Assembly (NCBI GenBank): GCA_023400235.1
Contig: JAEXFI010000053.1
Coordinates: forward strand, 1-64,000
Reading direction: 5' to 3'
DNA: 64,000 bases
Source of the DNA: Bacillota bacterium
Lineage (GTDB): Bacteria > Bacillota > Clostridia > Acetivibrionales > DSM-1351
The notes under the pieces were generated by a model. It did not search any database. It was not told where the DNA came from and was given only the letters and a program-made list of their open reading frames with translations. Positions 34,273 through 42,526 of this stretch are shown piece by piece (positions within the stretch are counted from its first letter, which is position 1; each line of letters starts with the position of its first letter). The translations under genes were made by a program, and so were the position numbers.

Positions 34273-34611
34273 ATGAAGAAAATTGAAGCTATTATCAGAC
34301 CGTCCAAGCTTGAGGAATTAAAGGAAGCTTTGCTTGCGGCAGGGTTGGATGGTATTACTATATCCCAGGTAATGGGAGCGGGAAAACAATTGGGTTGGAA
34401 AGAGTATTACAGGGGTCAGGAAGTTTCACTGAATGTCCTGCCCAAGGTTAAACTTGAACTGGTTTGTACCGATGAAAAAGTTGACATAATTACAGAGACC
34501 ATTATCAATCATTCACAAACAGGAGAAGTTGGTGACGGAAAAATATTTATATCAGATATTCAGGAATGTATCAGAATTCGTACTAAAGAAAGAGGAAATG
34601 CTGCAATATAA
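34273..34611 (+). CDS. PII nitrogen regulatory protein (with second amt)
   Basis: This 112-residue PII protein starts MKKIEAIIRPSKLEELKEAL and has GEVGDGKIFISDI and IRIRTKERGNAAI. In the T-loop (YYRGQEVSLNVLPK) Val stands where the uridylylated Tyr51 of enteric PII is, so it cannot be controlled by uridylylation at that site; Tyr46 is kept. The GlnK-type role, channel block by direct binding, is inferred from its place after amt2. Confidence 0.93.
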   Translation: MKKIEAIIRPSKLEELKEALLAAGLDGITISQVMGAGKQLGWKEYYRGQEVSLNVLPKVKLELVCTDEKVDIITETIINHSQTGEVGDGKIFISDIQECIRIRTKERGNAAI

Positions 34612-34756
34612 CTAAAGAGAGCTTTTAATTAAAAAACAAACAATATTTATTTTATTTTATCTTAATTAGGGATCTATCATATGTATTATAATTTAATTAA
34701 TTTAAATTCAATTATAATATAAAATTCAATTTCAATTTAAAATTCAATTGACACTG

Positions 34757-34793
34757 AAAAACAGTTCTGCCGGTTATGGGCAGAACTGTTTTT
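34757..34793. terminator. Bidirectional terminator between PII and agmatinase genes
   Basis: A perfect 15-bp stem (34757-34771 with 34779-34793) flanked by A and T runs separates the converging amt2 operon and speB-type gene. Confidence 0.9.
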
Positions 34794-34824
34794 ATGCGCT
34801 GTACAGCTATATAGTTATAAGGCT

Positions 34825-35682
34825 TTATTTGGACATTGACAGGAGTACCTCTCTCAAAACCTTGCAGGCAAGTGCTGTTGAAGCACCGCTGTGGTCATAG
34901 TGAGGTGAAAGCTCCACAATATCTGCACCTATTATGTTCAACTTGGAAATCAAAAGGAGAGCGTTTACCAAATCTGTAAAACTTACCCCACCGGCCTCGG
35001 GAGTCCCGGTGCCCGGAAAGTTTGACGGGTCCAGTACGTCCAGGTCTATTGTGAGATAAACCGGTGAATTACCAATGTCCGGGATGGCTGTATTCAGAGT
35101 GGCAAAATTATGAAGGCACATGGAGGTGTGTCCATCCCTGGACCAGTAAAATTCCTCCCGGGTCCCGCTGCGAATGCCGAATTGCCAGATTCTGCCGTCT
35201 CCCAGTATATCCCAGGCACGTCTTATAACGGAGGAATGGGAAAGGGCCTCACCCAGATAGTCTTCTCTCAAATCCGTATGAGCATCAAAATGTATGATTT
35301 TGAGATCGTGGTATTTTTTTGCAGCCTGCTCAATTACAGGCAGGGAGACAAGGTGCTCCCCTCCAATCATTAAAGGTTTCTTATTACTATTGAAAATATG
35401 AGCTGCAGTGTGAGATATCATATCCAGCGCCTTCCGGGGGGCACCAAAGGGAAGATCCAGATCACCGTAGTCATTGATGGAATAATCGGTAATATCCGCG
35501 TCAAAATATGGACTGTAAGTCTCTATTCCGATAGAATCCATTCTCATGGTTGAGGGAGCAAATCTTGTCCCCGGCCTGAAGGTTGTGGTGCCGTCGTAGG
35601 GGGCACCAAAAACAACTATTCCGGCAGAGGTAAAGTCGCAGTCGCAGCCCAGAAATTTAGTGGAAAGGGTGTTGTCGTTCAT
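34825..35682 (-). CDS. speB: Agmatinase/ureohydrolase family enzyme
   Basis: This 285-residue enzyme of the arginase/agmatinase fold releases urea from agmatine to make putrescine. The metal-binding motifs are GGEHLVSLP, HFDAHTDLRED and YLTIDLDVLDPSNFPGTGTP, with all Asp/His ligands present. GAPYDGTTTFRPGTRFAP fits agmatinases. It is a single gene here, divergent from the TIM-barrel gene, so no polyamine neighbours confirm the substrate. Confidence 0.9.
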   Translation of the reverse strand: MNDNTLSTKFLGCDCDFTSAGIVVFGAPYDGTTTFRPGTRFAPSTMRMDSIGIETYSPYFDADITDYSINDYGDLDLPFGAPRKALDMISHTAAHIFNSNKKPLMIGGEHLVSLPVIEQAAKKYHDLKIIHFDAHTDLREDYLGEALSHSSVIRRAWDILGDGRIWQFGIRSGTREEFYWSRDGHTSMCLHNFATLNTAIPDIGNSPVYLTIDLDVLDPSNFPGTGTPEAGGVSFTDLVNALLLISKLNIIGADIVELSPHYDHSGASTALACKVLREVLLSMSK

Positions 35683-35867
35683 ATATTCAACCTGCCTTTT
35701 TAAGTTTTATGCTTGCTGCATAAATCCGGTATATGCCAAAGTCTTTGGAATTCATGCCAGTCATGCGGGGAGAAGCAATCCCCATAACACCTTTTGCTCG
35801 TTATATTTTACCATTAATATATCAAAATACAATAGTTATTATTTCTGTACGAGTTAAGAAAAATCTA

Positions 35868-35893
35868 GTATACTTAATATGTTAAAAGTATAC
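35868..35893. promoter_or_regulatory. Palindromic site in the divergent speB / 35998 region
   Basis: GTATACTT (35868-35875) is the exact inverse of AAGTATAC (35886-35893), ten bases apart. It lies between divergently read genes and could be an operator. No other feature is seen in 35683-35997. Confidence 0.35.
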
Positions 35894-35997
35894 AATCCGG
35901 TGGAATAGGTAACCCTAGGAAAAAGAGCGCACCTAAAAATTATTCTGGTTAATACATTCTGTTGCCGGCTTTTATGTGTGCGGTATAAGGAGGTCTT

Positions 35998-36660
35998 ATG
36001 GCATTTGTACCTGAAATAGAAGGAATACTGAGAAAACACATGGTTAAGATACCGGAGGTAATAAATCGGGTAGGGGGTATCAATATTTTTGGGAAAAACA
36101 TAAAATCACTGATGTTCACAACAGATGTGGCCATAATCAAAAACTGCAATGCAAACGCGGTAATGGCAGTATATCCCTTTACACCTCAGCCCATAATAAC
36201 ACACTCTATAATAAATGCATCGGATATTCCGGTGTTTTGCGGAGTGGGAGGGGGAACTACTACCGGCAAGCGCGTCATAAATATTGCTATGGACGCTGAG
36301 TTTCAGGGAGCAATTGGTGTGGTGGTCAATGCACCTACCTCCAATGATATAATAAAGAACCTGTATAAAAGAATCGATATACCAATAGTGGTCACTGTAA
36401 CCTCTGAAAATACTGATATACAGGCAAGATTGGATTCGGGTGCGGAAATCCTGAATGTATCCTGTGCGGCACGCACTCCTGAGGTTGTCAGATCAATCCG
36501 GAGCAGGTATCCGCATGTTCCAATAATAGCAACTGGCGGACCTACAAATGAAAGCATTCTGGAAACTATTGAGGCCGGAGCAAATACCATTACATATACT
36601 CCGCCAACAAGTGCAGAACTCTTTAAGCACCTTATGATAAAATACAGGGAAGAATTCTAG
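35998..36660 (+). CDS. TIM-barrel family protein, putative hydrolase
   Basis: This 220-residue protein reads like an alpha/beta barrel: alternating strands such as SLMFTTDVAIIK, AIGVVVNAP, IPIVVTVTS, EILNVSCAART and VPIIATGGPTNESILETIEAGANTITYTPP. The last two resemble the phosphate-binding end of small barrels such as NanE or KDPG aldolase. I do not recognise a specific enzyme. AAGGAGG precedes the ATG. It is 23 bp upstream of the HAD phosphatase gene, so the pair is probably one operon. Confidence 0.7.
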   Translation: MAFVPEIEGILRKHMVKIPEVINRVGGINIFGKNIKSLMFTTDVAIIKNCNANAVMAVYPFTPQPIITHSIINASDIPVFCGVGGGTTTGKRVINIAMDAEFQGAIGVVVNAPTSNDIIKNLYKRIDIPIVVTVTSENTDIQARLDSGAEILNVSCAARTPEVVRSIRSRYPHVPIIATGGPTNESILETIEAGANTITYTPPTSAELFKHLMIKYREEF

Positions 36661-36683
36661 AAACATAAGAATGTGGGGTAAAA

Positions 36684-37316
36684 ATGATAAAGCACGTGAT
36701 TTTTGATTTGGATGGCACGCTGGTGGATTCGCTGCAGACATTTATAGAACTGGGAAATGAAATGGCTGAAAAATACGGATATAAGCCCGTCAGCCAGGAA
36801 AAAATCAAAGAACTTCTAAAGCTTCCTATGAGAAAGAGAATAAAGGAACTGGAGATACCCGTCCTCAAGCTGCCAAAGCTGGGGGTTGAACTGCTGAATA
36901 ATTTCCAGGCTCATGCAGGGGAGGTCAAACCCATCCAGGGAGTCTATGAGATGCTTGAGAAGCTCTATTCCAAAGGCTATGGCTTAAGTATCGTATCCTC
37001 TAATTCCGTCCATAATATTGAGACATTCCTGCGTAAGAACAATCTGGATATGTTTAGTAATATACAGTCCTCCAAAGGACTTTTTGCAAAGCATATAACC
37101 ATAGGCAGGCTTATGTCCAAACTGGGAATAAATAAAAAGCAGGTAATTTATGTAGGAGATGAGCAGCGTGATGTTGAAGCATGCAGAAAGATTGGCATTA
37201 AAGTTATCTCCGTCCTTTGGGGCTTTGATTCCCTGGAGCTGCTGACAAGGGAAAAGCCTGACTTCATTGCTTACAGGCCTGAAGAAATAGTGGAGATTGT
37301 GGAGTCTATAGAATAA
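36684..37316 (+). CDS. HAD-superfamily phosphatase (phosphoglycolate phosphatase-like)
   Basis: This 210-residue protein has the HAD motifs: FDLDGTLVDS (nucleophile Asp and acid Asp), SIVSSNSVHNIE (motif II), and YVGDEQRDVEACRKIG (motif IV). The four-helix cap lies between residues 15 and 85. It removes phosphate from a small metabolite; phosphoglycolate is a family default, not evidence-based here. Likely in an operon with the upstream barrel gene. Confidence 0.88.
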   Translation: MIKHVIFDLDGTLVDSLQTFIELGNEMAEKYGYKPVSQEKIKELLKLPMRKRIKELEIPVLKLPKLGVELLNNFQAHAGEVKPIQGVYEMLEKLYSKGYGLSIVSSNSVHNIETFLRKNNLDMFSNIQSSKGLFAKHITIGRLMSKLGINKKQVIYVGDEQRDVEACRKIGIKVISVLWGFDSLELLTREKPDFIAYRPEEIVEIVESIE

Positions 37317-37350
37317 AAGCAACTGTGAAGTAACAAAAACTAATGCAGCT

Positions 37351-37504
37351 AAAAGTCAATTGCCATGGGCTGGAAGCCGATAGTTTGGGGTGGAGGCTAA
37401 ATGCCCTCCTAAAAGTAAAAAAACTTTTCAAACCCAAACCACGTTAAAAGTCAGCTTAAAAGCACTTAAAAGTGAAGGCTTAGAGCCGGAATTGACTTTG
37501 GTAA
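37351..37504 (+). repeat. Structured intergenic element, copy B
   Basis: It starts AAAAGTCAATT and ends AATTGACTTTGGTAA, so the ends pair over at least ten bases. The block ATGGGCTGGAAGCCGATAG matches copy A (19981-20147). It also has GGAGG/CCTCC, AAAAGT/ACTTTT and CACTT/AAGTG hairpins at places equivalent to hairpins of different sequence in copy A. It lies between the HAD gene and an rRNA methyltransferase gene, ending 17 bp before the latter's start codon. Confidence 0.6.
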
Positions 37505-37520
37505 CCGAGCGGAGGAAGAA

Positions 37521-38384
37521 ATGTTATTAGCCGATGAATGGAAAGACTATGAACTTATAGAAACAGGGGACGGTGAGAAGCTGGAAAGATGGGGAGACAT
37601 AATATTAAGAAGACCTGATCCTCAGATAATCTGGCCTGTGCGAGACAGGAAAATATGGGACAAGGCTGATGCGCATTACCACAGGAGCCAAAACGGCGGT
37701 GGACAGTGGGAGTACAAGAAAAAGCTTCCCAAGAGGTGGAGCATAAATTTTGAAAATTTAAAATTTTATATTGAGCCCACAGGCTTTAAGCATACTGGGT
37801 TATTTCCGGAGCAGGCCGTCAACTGGAAATGGATGATGGACAATATAAAAAAAGCTGACAGGCCCATAAGGGTACTTAATCTTTTTGCTTATACGGGGGG
37901 AGCCACGGTTGCTGCGGCAGCAGCAGGAGCAGAGGTTTGTCACGTAGATGCCGCAAAGGGCATGGTTGGCTGGGCAAAGGAAAATGTTGCCCTGTCAGGG
38001 CTGGCAGACAGACCTGTAAGGTTTATTACGGACGATTGCATGAAGTTTGTTCAGAGGGAAATCAGAAGAGGCAAAAAGTATGACGGTGTAATTATGGACC
38101 CTCCATCCTATGGAAGAGGGCCTAATGGGGAAATATGGAAGATAGAGGATTCCCTCTATGATTTTGTGGAGCAGTGTATGGGTCTGCTCTCGGACAAACC
38201 GCTTTTTTTCCTCATAAACTCATATACGACCGGTTTTTCTCCAACAGTCTTAAGCAACATACTGAAGCAAACCGTAGGCAGCCGTTTCAAGGGCAGGCAC
38301 AGCTGCGGAGAGGTTGGTCTTCCGGTCAGCCGGTCAGGTATGGTACTTCCGTGCGGTATATATGGAAGGTGGGAAAACCCGTGA
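37521..38384 (+). CDS. Class I SAM-dependent rRNA methyltransferase (RlmI-like, without PUA)
   Basis: This 287-residue enzyme has the SAM motif VLNLFAYTGGATVAAAAAGA, the D-x-A-x-G follow-up HVDAAKGMVGWAKENV, and the catalytic NPPY-like VIMDPPSYGRGPNGEIW. It methylates a base in rRNA. The N-terminal PUA domain of RlmI is missing. The RluA-type gene starts at its stop (GTGA overlap), so the two RNA-modifying enzymes are coupled. GCGGAGGAAG is the ribosome-binding site. Confidence 0.88.
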   Translation: MLLADEWKDYELIETGDGEKLERWGDIILRRPDPQIIWPVRDRKIWDKADAHYHRSQNGGGQWEYKKKLPKRWSINFENLKFYIEPTGFKHTGLFPEQAVNWKWMMDNIKKADRPIRVLNLFAYTGGATVAAAAAGAEVCHVDAAKGMVGWAKENVALSGLADRPVRFITDDCMKFVQREIRRGKKYDGVIMDPPSYGRGPNGEIWKIEDSLYDFVEQCMGLLSDKPLFFLINSYTTGFSPTVLSNILKQTVGSRFKGRHSCGEVGLPVSRSGMVLPCGIYGRWENP

Positions 38385-39052
38385 AGCCATGTGTGATATA
38401 TGAGGATAACCACTTGCTGGTGGTGGAAAAACCAGTTAATATTCCGGTTCAAGCCGATAATTCCAAAGACCCGGACTTCCTTAACATATTAAAGCAATAT
38501 ATCAAGGAAGCCTGTAATAAGCCCGGAGCCGTGTACCTGGGGCTGGTTCACAGACTTGACAGGCCGGTGGGCGGGATTATGGTCTTTGCCAGAACCTCCA
38601 AGGCAGCCGCACGTCTGTCCGACCAGATAAGAACAAGAATGTTTAAAAAGACTTATCTGGCAGTAGTGCGAGGAAGGCCTGAAAGAGAAAAAGCTGTTCT
38701 GAGAGATTTCCTCCTGAAGAACGAGGCAGCAAATATGGTTTCGGTAGTGCGGGAAGGCACCCTGGATGCAAAGGAGGCTGTGCTGGAATACGAAGTTCTC
38801 AAGACCCGGGGAGAACTCAGCCTGTTGAGGATCAAGCTGCATACAGGAAGGCCTCACCAGATAAGAGTACAGCTCTTAAATGCCGGTCATGTGCTGTATG
38901 GAGACCAGCGTTACGGTGCAGACGTAAACAAGCCGGGCCAGCAGATAGCTCTGTGGGCATATGAAGTAACTTTCCAGCATCCCACCAAAAAGGAAATGCT
39001 TACATTTCACAGTAATACTCCAAGAACTGAACCTTGGCTGATTTTTGAATAA
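38381..39052 (+). CDS. RluA-family RNA pseudouridine synthase
   Basis: This 223-residue enzyme makes pseudouridine in rRNA or tRNA. The catalytic loop is GLVHRLDRPVGGIMVFARTS, with the Asp in HRLD. KLHTGRPHQIRVQL and HVLYGDQRYG are also diagnostic. An open frame runs upstream to 38174, inside the methyltransferase gene in another phase, but the GTG at 38381 overlaps its stop codon and has AAGGTGGG upstream. There is no S4 domain. Confidence 0.9.
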   Translation: MKPCVIYEDNHLLVVEKPVNIPVQADNSKDPDFLNILKQYIKEACNKPGAVYLGLVHRLDRPVGGIMVFARTSKAAARLSDQIRTRMFKKTYLAVVRGRPEREKAVLRDFLLKNEAANMVSVVREGTLDAKEAVLEYEVLKTRGELSLLRIKLHTGRPHQIRVQLLNAGHVLYGDQRYGADVNKPGQQIALWAYEVTFQHPTKKEMLTFHSNTPRTEPWLIFE

Positions 39053-39116
39053 GTGTAATACAATAAATCATGTTTATGATATAATTGAATTACATTTATG
39101 GCGAAAGGAGGTCTAA

Positions 39117-39488
39117 ATGGTCAAAACGAAAAATATTATTAGTATATTGATAATTATATCTCTTTTACTGGAAATATCGGTTATCAGTATAAACTATAAT
39201 ATTGTCTCTAAAAATAGAACCAGGAATAGTCATGTTTTAACTAAAGTCAAAGTTTTTAGTAACAAAGCTTATTGTGCTGTCAGAGAGGATTTAAAAACAC
39301 CCTCCAGAACGTCAAAGTTCAAGCCCGACAATTCTAATGAAAATGGTGTCGTCTTCACCGGTTTTATTATAAAGGATTTAACAAACTTCAATAAGCTGAT
39401 TGATTATAGGAAAAATATCAGGCAATCTATTCCTCACTATTTTAATGGCAGCAATTATAAGGTGTTTACTTCACTTCAAACCCTTTAA
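39117..39488 (+). CDS. Secreted or membrane-anchored hypothetical protein
   Basis: This 123-residue protein has an N-terminal membrane helix (NIISILIIISLLLEISVISI) and a basic remainder with no recognisable domain. AAAGGAGG lies just upstream of the ATG, so it is probably real. It stands between an rRNA modification gene and the YitT gene, 25 bp from the latter. I cannot assign a function. Confidence 0.65.
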   Translation: MVKTKNIISILIIISLLLEISVISINYNIVSKNRTRNSHVLTKVKVFSNKAYCAVREDLKTPSRTSKFKPDNSNENGVVFTGFIIKDLTNFNKLIDYRKNIRQSIPHYFNGSNYKVFTSLQTL

Positions 39489-39513
39489 TCATTAAATAAT
39501 GTGAGGTGGAAAT

Positions 39514-40371
39514 ATGACTAGAAAGAATCAGGTCAAAAGAGAGATAATCAGATATGTCTTTCTATTTATAGGGTCAATATTAGCGGCAATCGGATTGGAA
39601 ATATTTTTAATACCCAACAATATTATTGATGGCGGAATAGTTGGCATATCAATAATTGCAAGTTACTTATCAAAATTACCCTTGAGTGTGTTTATAGTCG
39701 GATTAAATATACCCTTTTTATTCCTGGGCTATAAGCAAATAGGTAAAACCTTCGTTTTTTCGTCTATGTTTTCAATCGTATCACTTTCGGTTTGGGTTCA
39801 GGTGTTTCATCCCATACCCGGCTTGACAAGTGATGTTCTACTGGCCTCGGTATTTGGAGGAATTGTACTTGGCATAGGTGTAGGGATAATTATTCGCTAT
39901 GGGGGCTCTCTGGACGGAACGGAAATGGTTGCAATAATAGTTAATAAGCAGACTGTTTTTTCAGTAGGTGAGATGGTTATGTTTTTTAACATTTTCATCT
40001 TGAGCAGTGCGGGACTTGTGTTTGGATGGGACAGGGCCATGTATTCGCTGATTGCCTACTTTATTGCTTACAAGGTTATTGATATTACCATAGAAGGGCT
40101 GGATGAAGCCAAGGCTGCATTTATAATCTCAGAAAGAGCGGAAGAGATTGCAGAGGCCATCACGGCACGTCTGGGAAGAGGAGTTACCTTCCTGGAGGGA
40201 AAAGGCGGATTTTCAAAAAACGATAAGAAGATATTATATTCTGTAGTAACCAGACTTGAGGTATCAAAATTAAAATCTATCATATATGATAAGGATGAAA
40301 ACGCTTTTGTTACCATAAACGATGTGTCGGATGTGATGGGAGGTAAGCACAAGAAACGTGCTATCCACTAA
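39514..40371 (+). CDS. YitT-family membrane protein (DUF161/DUF2179)
   Basis: This 285-residue protein has five or six membrane helices in the first 200 residues (GSILAAIGLEIFLIPNNIID, GGIVGISIIASYLSKLPLS, RYGGSLDGTEMVAIIVNK) followed by a cytoplasmic DUF2179 domain (AKAAFIISERAEEIAEAI, then TRLEVSKLKSIIYDKDENAF). The family is widespread in Firmicutes; the transported substrate is unknown. A terminator follows. Confidence 0.9.
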   Translation: MTRKNQVKREIIRYVFLFIGSILAAIGLEIFLIPNNIIDGGIVGISIIASYLSKLPLSVFIVGLNIPFLFLGYKQIGKTFVFSSMFSIVSLSVWVQVFHPIPGLTSDVLLASVFGGIVLGIGVGIIIRYGGSLDGTEMVAIIVNKQTVFSVGEMVMFFNIFILSSAGLVFGWDRAMYSLIAYFIAYKVIDITIEGLDEAKAAFIISERAEEIAEAITARLGRGVTFLEGKGGFSKNDKKILYSVVTRLEVSKLKSIIYDKDENAFVTINDVSDVMGGKHKKRAIH

Positions 40372-40399
40372 TACTTTTACATATGCACACTGTCAAACA

Positions 40400-40435
40400 A
40401 AAAAAAGACGCCAACACCATTTCTGGTGTTGGCGT
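40400..40435 (-). terminator. Terminator of gdhA, bidirectional
   Basis: A perfect 12-bp stem (40408-40419 with 40424-40435) with loop TTTC. The A run at 40400-40406 gives the T run in the gdhA (minus) direction. Confidence 0.88.
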
Positions 40436-40455
40436 TAAAAATATAAGGGTGTTAC

Positions 40456-41793
40456 TTAGTACGCAATTCCATGAGAATACATGGCAGTGGCAACTTTCAG
40501 GAAGCCTGCAATGTTTGCACCGGCAACCAGATTGTCCTCCATACCGTATTCCTTTGCTGCCTCACTTGCACTTTTGTAGATATTTACCATGATATCCTTG
40601 AGCTTGGCGTCAACTTCTTCAAAGGTCCAGGAATAGCGCATGCTGTTCTGGCTCATTTCCAGTGCTGAAGTTGCAACACCGCCTGCATTGGCAGCTTTGG
40701 CAGGTCCGTAGATAATCTTGTTTTTAAGGTAGACATCAACTGCTTCGGGGGTTGATGGCATATTAGCTCCTTCACCCACTGCATAGCAGCCGTTCTTAAC
40801 CAATAATTCCGCTGAAGCACCATCTATTTCATTCTGTGTCGCACTTGGAAGTGCAATATCACATTTGATACTCCAAATACCTGAACAACCTTCTGTATAG
40901 GTGGCATTTGGATGAATTTTCACATAATCGCTGATGCGTTTTCTTTCAACTTCCTTAAGTCTTTTGACCGTATCCAGCTTAATTCCGTCAGGATCGTGTA
41001 TGTAGCCGTTTGAATCGCTTAAGGCTATAACCTTTCCTCCGAGCTGATGAACCTTCTCGGTTGCATAGATAGCAACATTACCTGAGCCGGAAATAACTAC
41101 GTCAGCATCCTTAAAGGATTTGCCCTTGGCCTTTAAGGCTTCGTCCATAAAGTAGCATAAACCATAGCCTGTAGCTTCGGTTCTCACCAGACTGCCGCCC
41201 CAGGTCAGGCCCTTGCCTGTCAAAACGCCGGTATATTCATTTCGCAGTCTCTTATACTGTCCGTACATGAAACCGATTTCTCTTGCACCTGTTCCTATAT
41301 CGCCTGCAGGTACATCGGTATCAGCTCCGATATGTTTTGAGAGCTCAGTCATAAAGCTCTGACAGAATCTCATAACCTCATTATCTGATTTTCCTTTTGG
41401 GTCAAAATCACTTCCGCCTTTACCGCCGCCGATTGGAAGTCCGGTAAGGGAATTTTTGAAAATCTGTTCAAAACCAAGGAATTTAAGAATACTTACATTA
41501 ACAGAAGGATGGAGTCTCAACCCGCCCTTGTAAGGACCGATTGCGCTATTGAACTGAATTCTGAAACCACGGTTTACATGTACATTGCCGTTGTCATCCA
41601 CCCAAGGCACTCTGAAGATGATTTGTCTTTCAGGCTCGACTATTCTGTCGAATACTCCTGCCTTAACCCATTCGGGATGCTTTTCTGCAACTACCTCAAG
41701 AGATTCAAGCACTTCGCGTACAGCTTGATGAAACTCCGGTTCACCGGGATTTCTCTTGATAACCTGTTCCATGATATCCTGTAAAACTTTCAT
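40456..41793 (-). CDS. gdhA: NADP-type glutamate dehydrogenase
   Basis: This 445-residue enzyme interconverts 2-oxoglutarate plus ammonia and glutamate. It has the substrate-site phrases NVHVNRGFRIQFNSAIGPYK and GGLRLHPSVN, LPIGGGKGGSDFDPKGKS, and the Rossmann motif VISGSGNVAIYATEK. The length and the order fit hexameric NADP-linked anabolic forms. Single gene with its own terminator. The leader does not show the ANTAR pattern found in the other nitrogen genes. Confidence 0.96.
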   Translation of the reverse strand: MKVLQDIMEQVIKRNPGEPEFHQAVREVLESLEVVAEKHPEWVKAGVFDRIVEPERQIIFRVPWVDDNGNVHVNRGFRIQFNSAIGPYKGGLRLHPSVNVSILKFLGFEQIFKNSLTGLPIGGGKGGSDFDPKGKSDNEVMRFCQSFMTELSKHIGADTDVPAGDIGTGAREIGFMYGQYKRLRNEYTGVLTGKGLTWGGSLVRTEATGYGLCYFMDEALKAKGKSFKDADVVISGSGNVAIYATEKVHQLGGKVIALSDSNGYIHDPDGIKLDTVKRLKEVERKRISDYVKIHPNATYTEGCSGIWSIKCDIALPSATQNEIDGASAELLVKNGCYAVGEGANMPSTPEAVDVYLKNKIIYGPAKAANAGGVATSALEMSQNSMRYSWTFEEVDAKLKDIMVNIYKSASEAAKEYGMEDNLVAGANIAGFLKVATAMYSHGIAY

Positions 41794-42237
41794 TTAAATA
41801 ACCCTCCAATACTTAATAAAATAATCAAATATTATTATGGCGACAGGGTCATTTAAATATGCAAAACCAATAGAGCTCCGGGAAAAATCCGGAACTGTTC
41901 AAGCATACCCCATTGTACGCCAAATATTAACAATTAATTCTCCTAAATTATACTATTTGAATTAATTAATTGCAAGCATAAAATTAATATCTTTCATTTA
42001 TTTTTTTATTTATTCATGCAGATTAATACAATAAACTCTTAAAATATGCAGAATTAAACAATCAAAGCAATGTGAGTTTTGAAATAACAATAGCAATGTC
42101 GACTGACGCTTTGTAAAGGAATTGCAGGATGTAATAATATTAGCGTCAATTATTTCATACATTAATGTAATATATTAACAAAAAGGCAGCTGTTTACAGA
42201 GATTTTGATAAAAGCTGTTTGTAGTTCCCTGAAACTG

Positions 42238-42399
42238 TACCCTCTATTAACAATGTATAATACGTTTTTGAGCGGCGAATTTATCCTTCAGCTACGTTGA
42301 AGCCGTTTGTAAGGCACAAAGCCTTCCTTCGCGTATTCGCTTTGCCGCAAGTCAAAATATCTCGGTGTGAGGTGTGTTATACATTGTCGATAGAGGGTA
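42238..42399. mobile_element. MITE-like element, TA-flanked
   Basis: Terminal inverted repeats of 23 bp, differing at two positions, bound a 162-bp element: TACCCTCTAT...ATGTATAA at 42238-42260 and its inverse at 42377-42399. Both ends carry TA, as in IS630/mariner-type insertions. The interior holds further hairpins (CTTCA/TGAAG, AAGGC/GCCTT) and no coding frame. The remainder of 41794-42526 shows no gene. Confidence 0.6.
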
Positions 42400-42526
42400 A
42401 TATTCATTGGAAATAATTTGTTGTTATATAGGTCATACAAGGTTATAATAGTAGTACTTCAAAAAATAATATTATTACTGAAAAAATCATTGCGAGATAT
42501 AGAAAAAATTTTTGAAAGGCATATAC

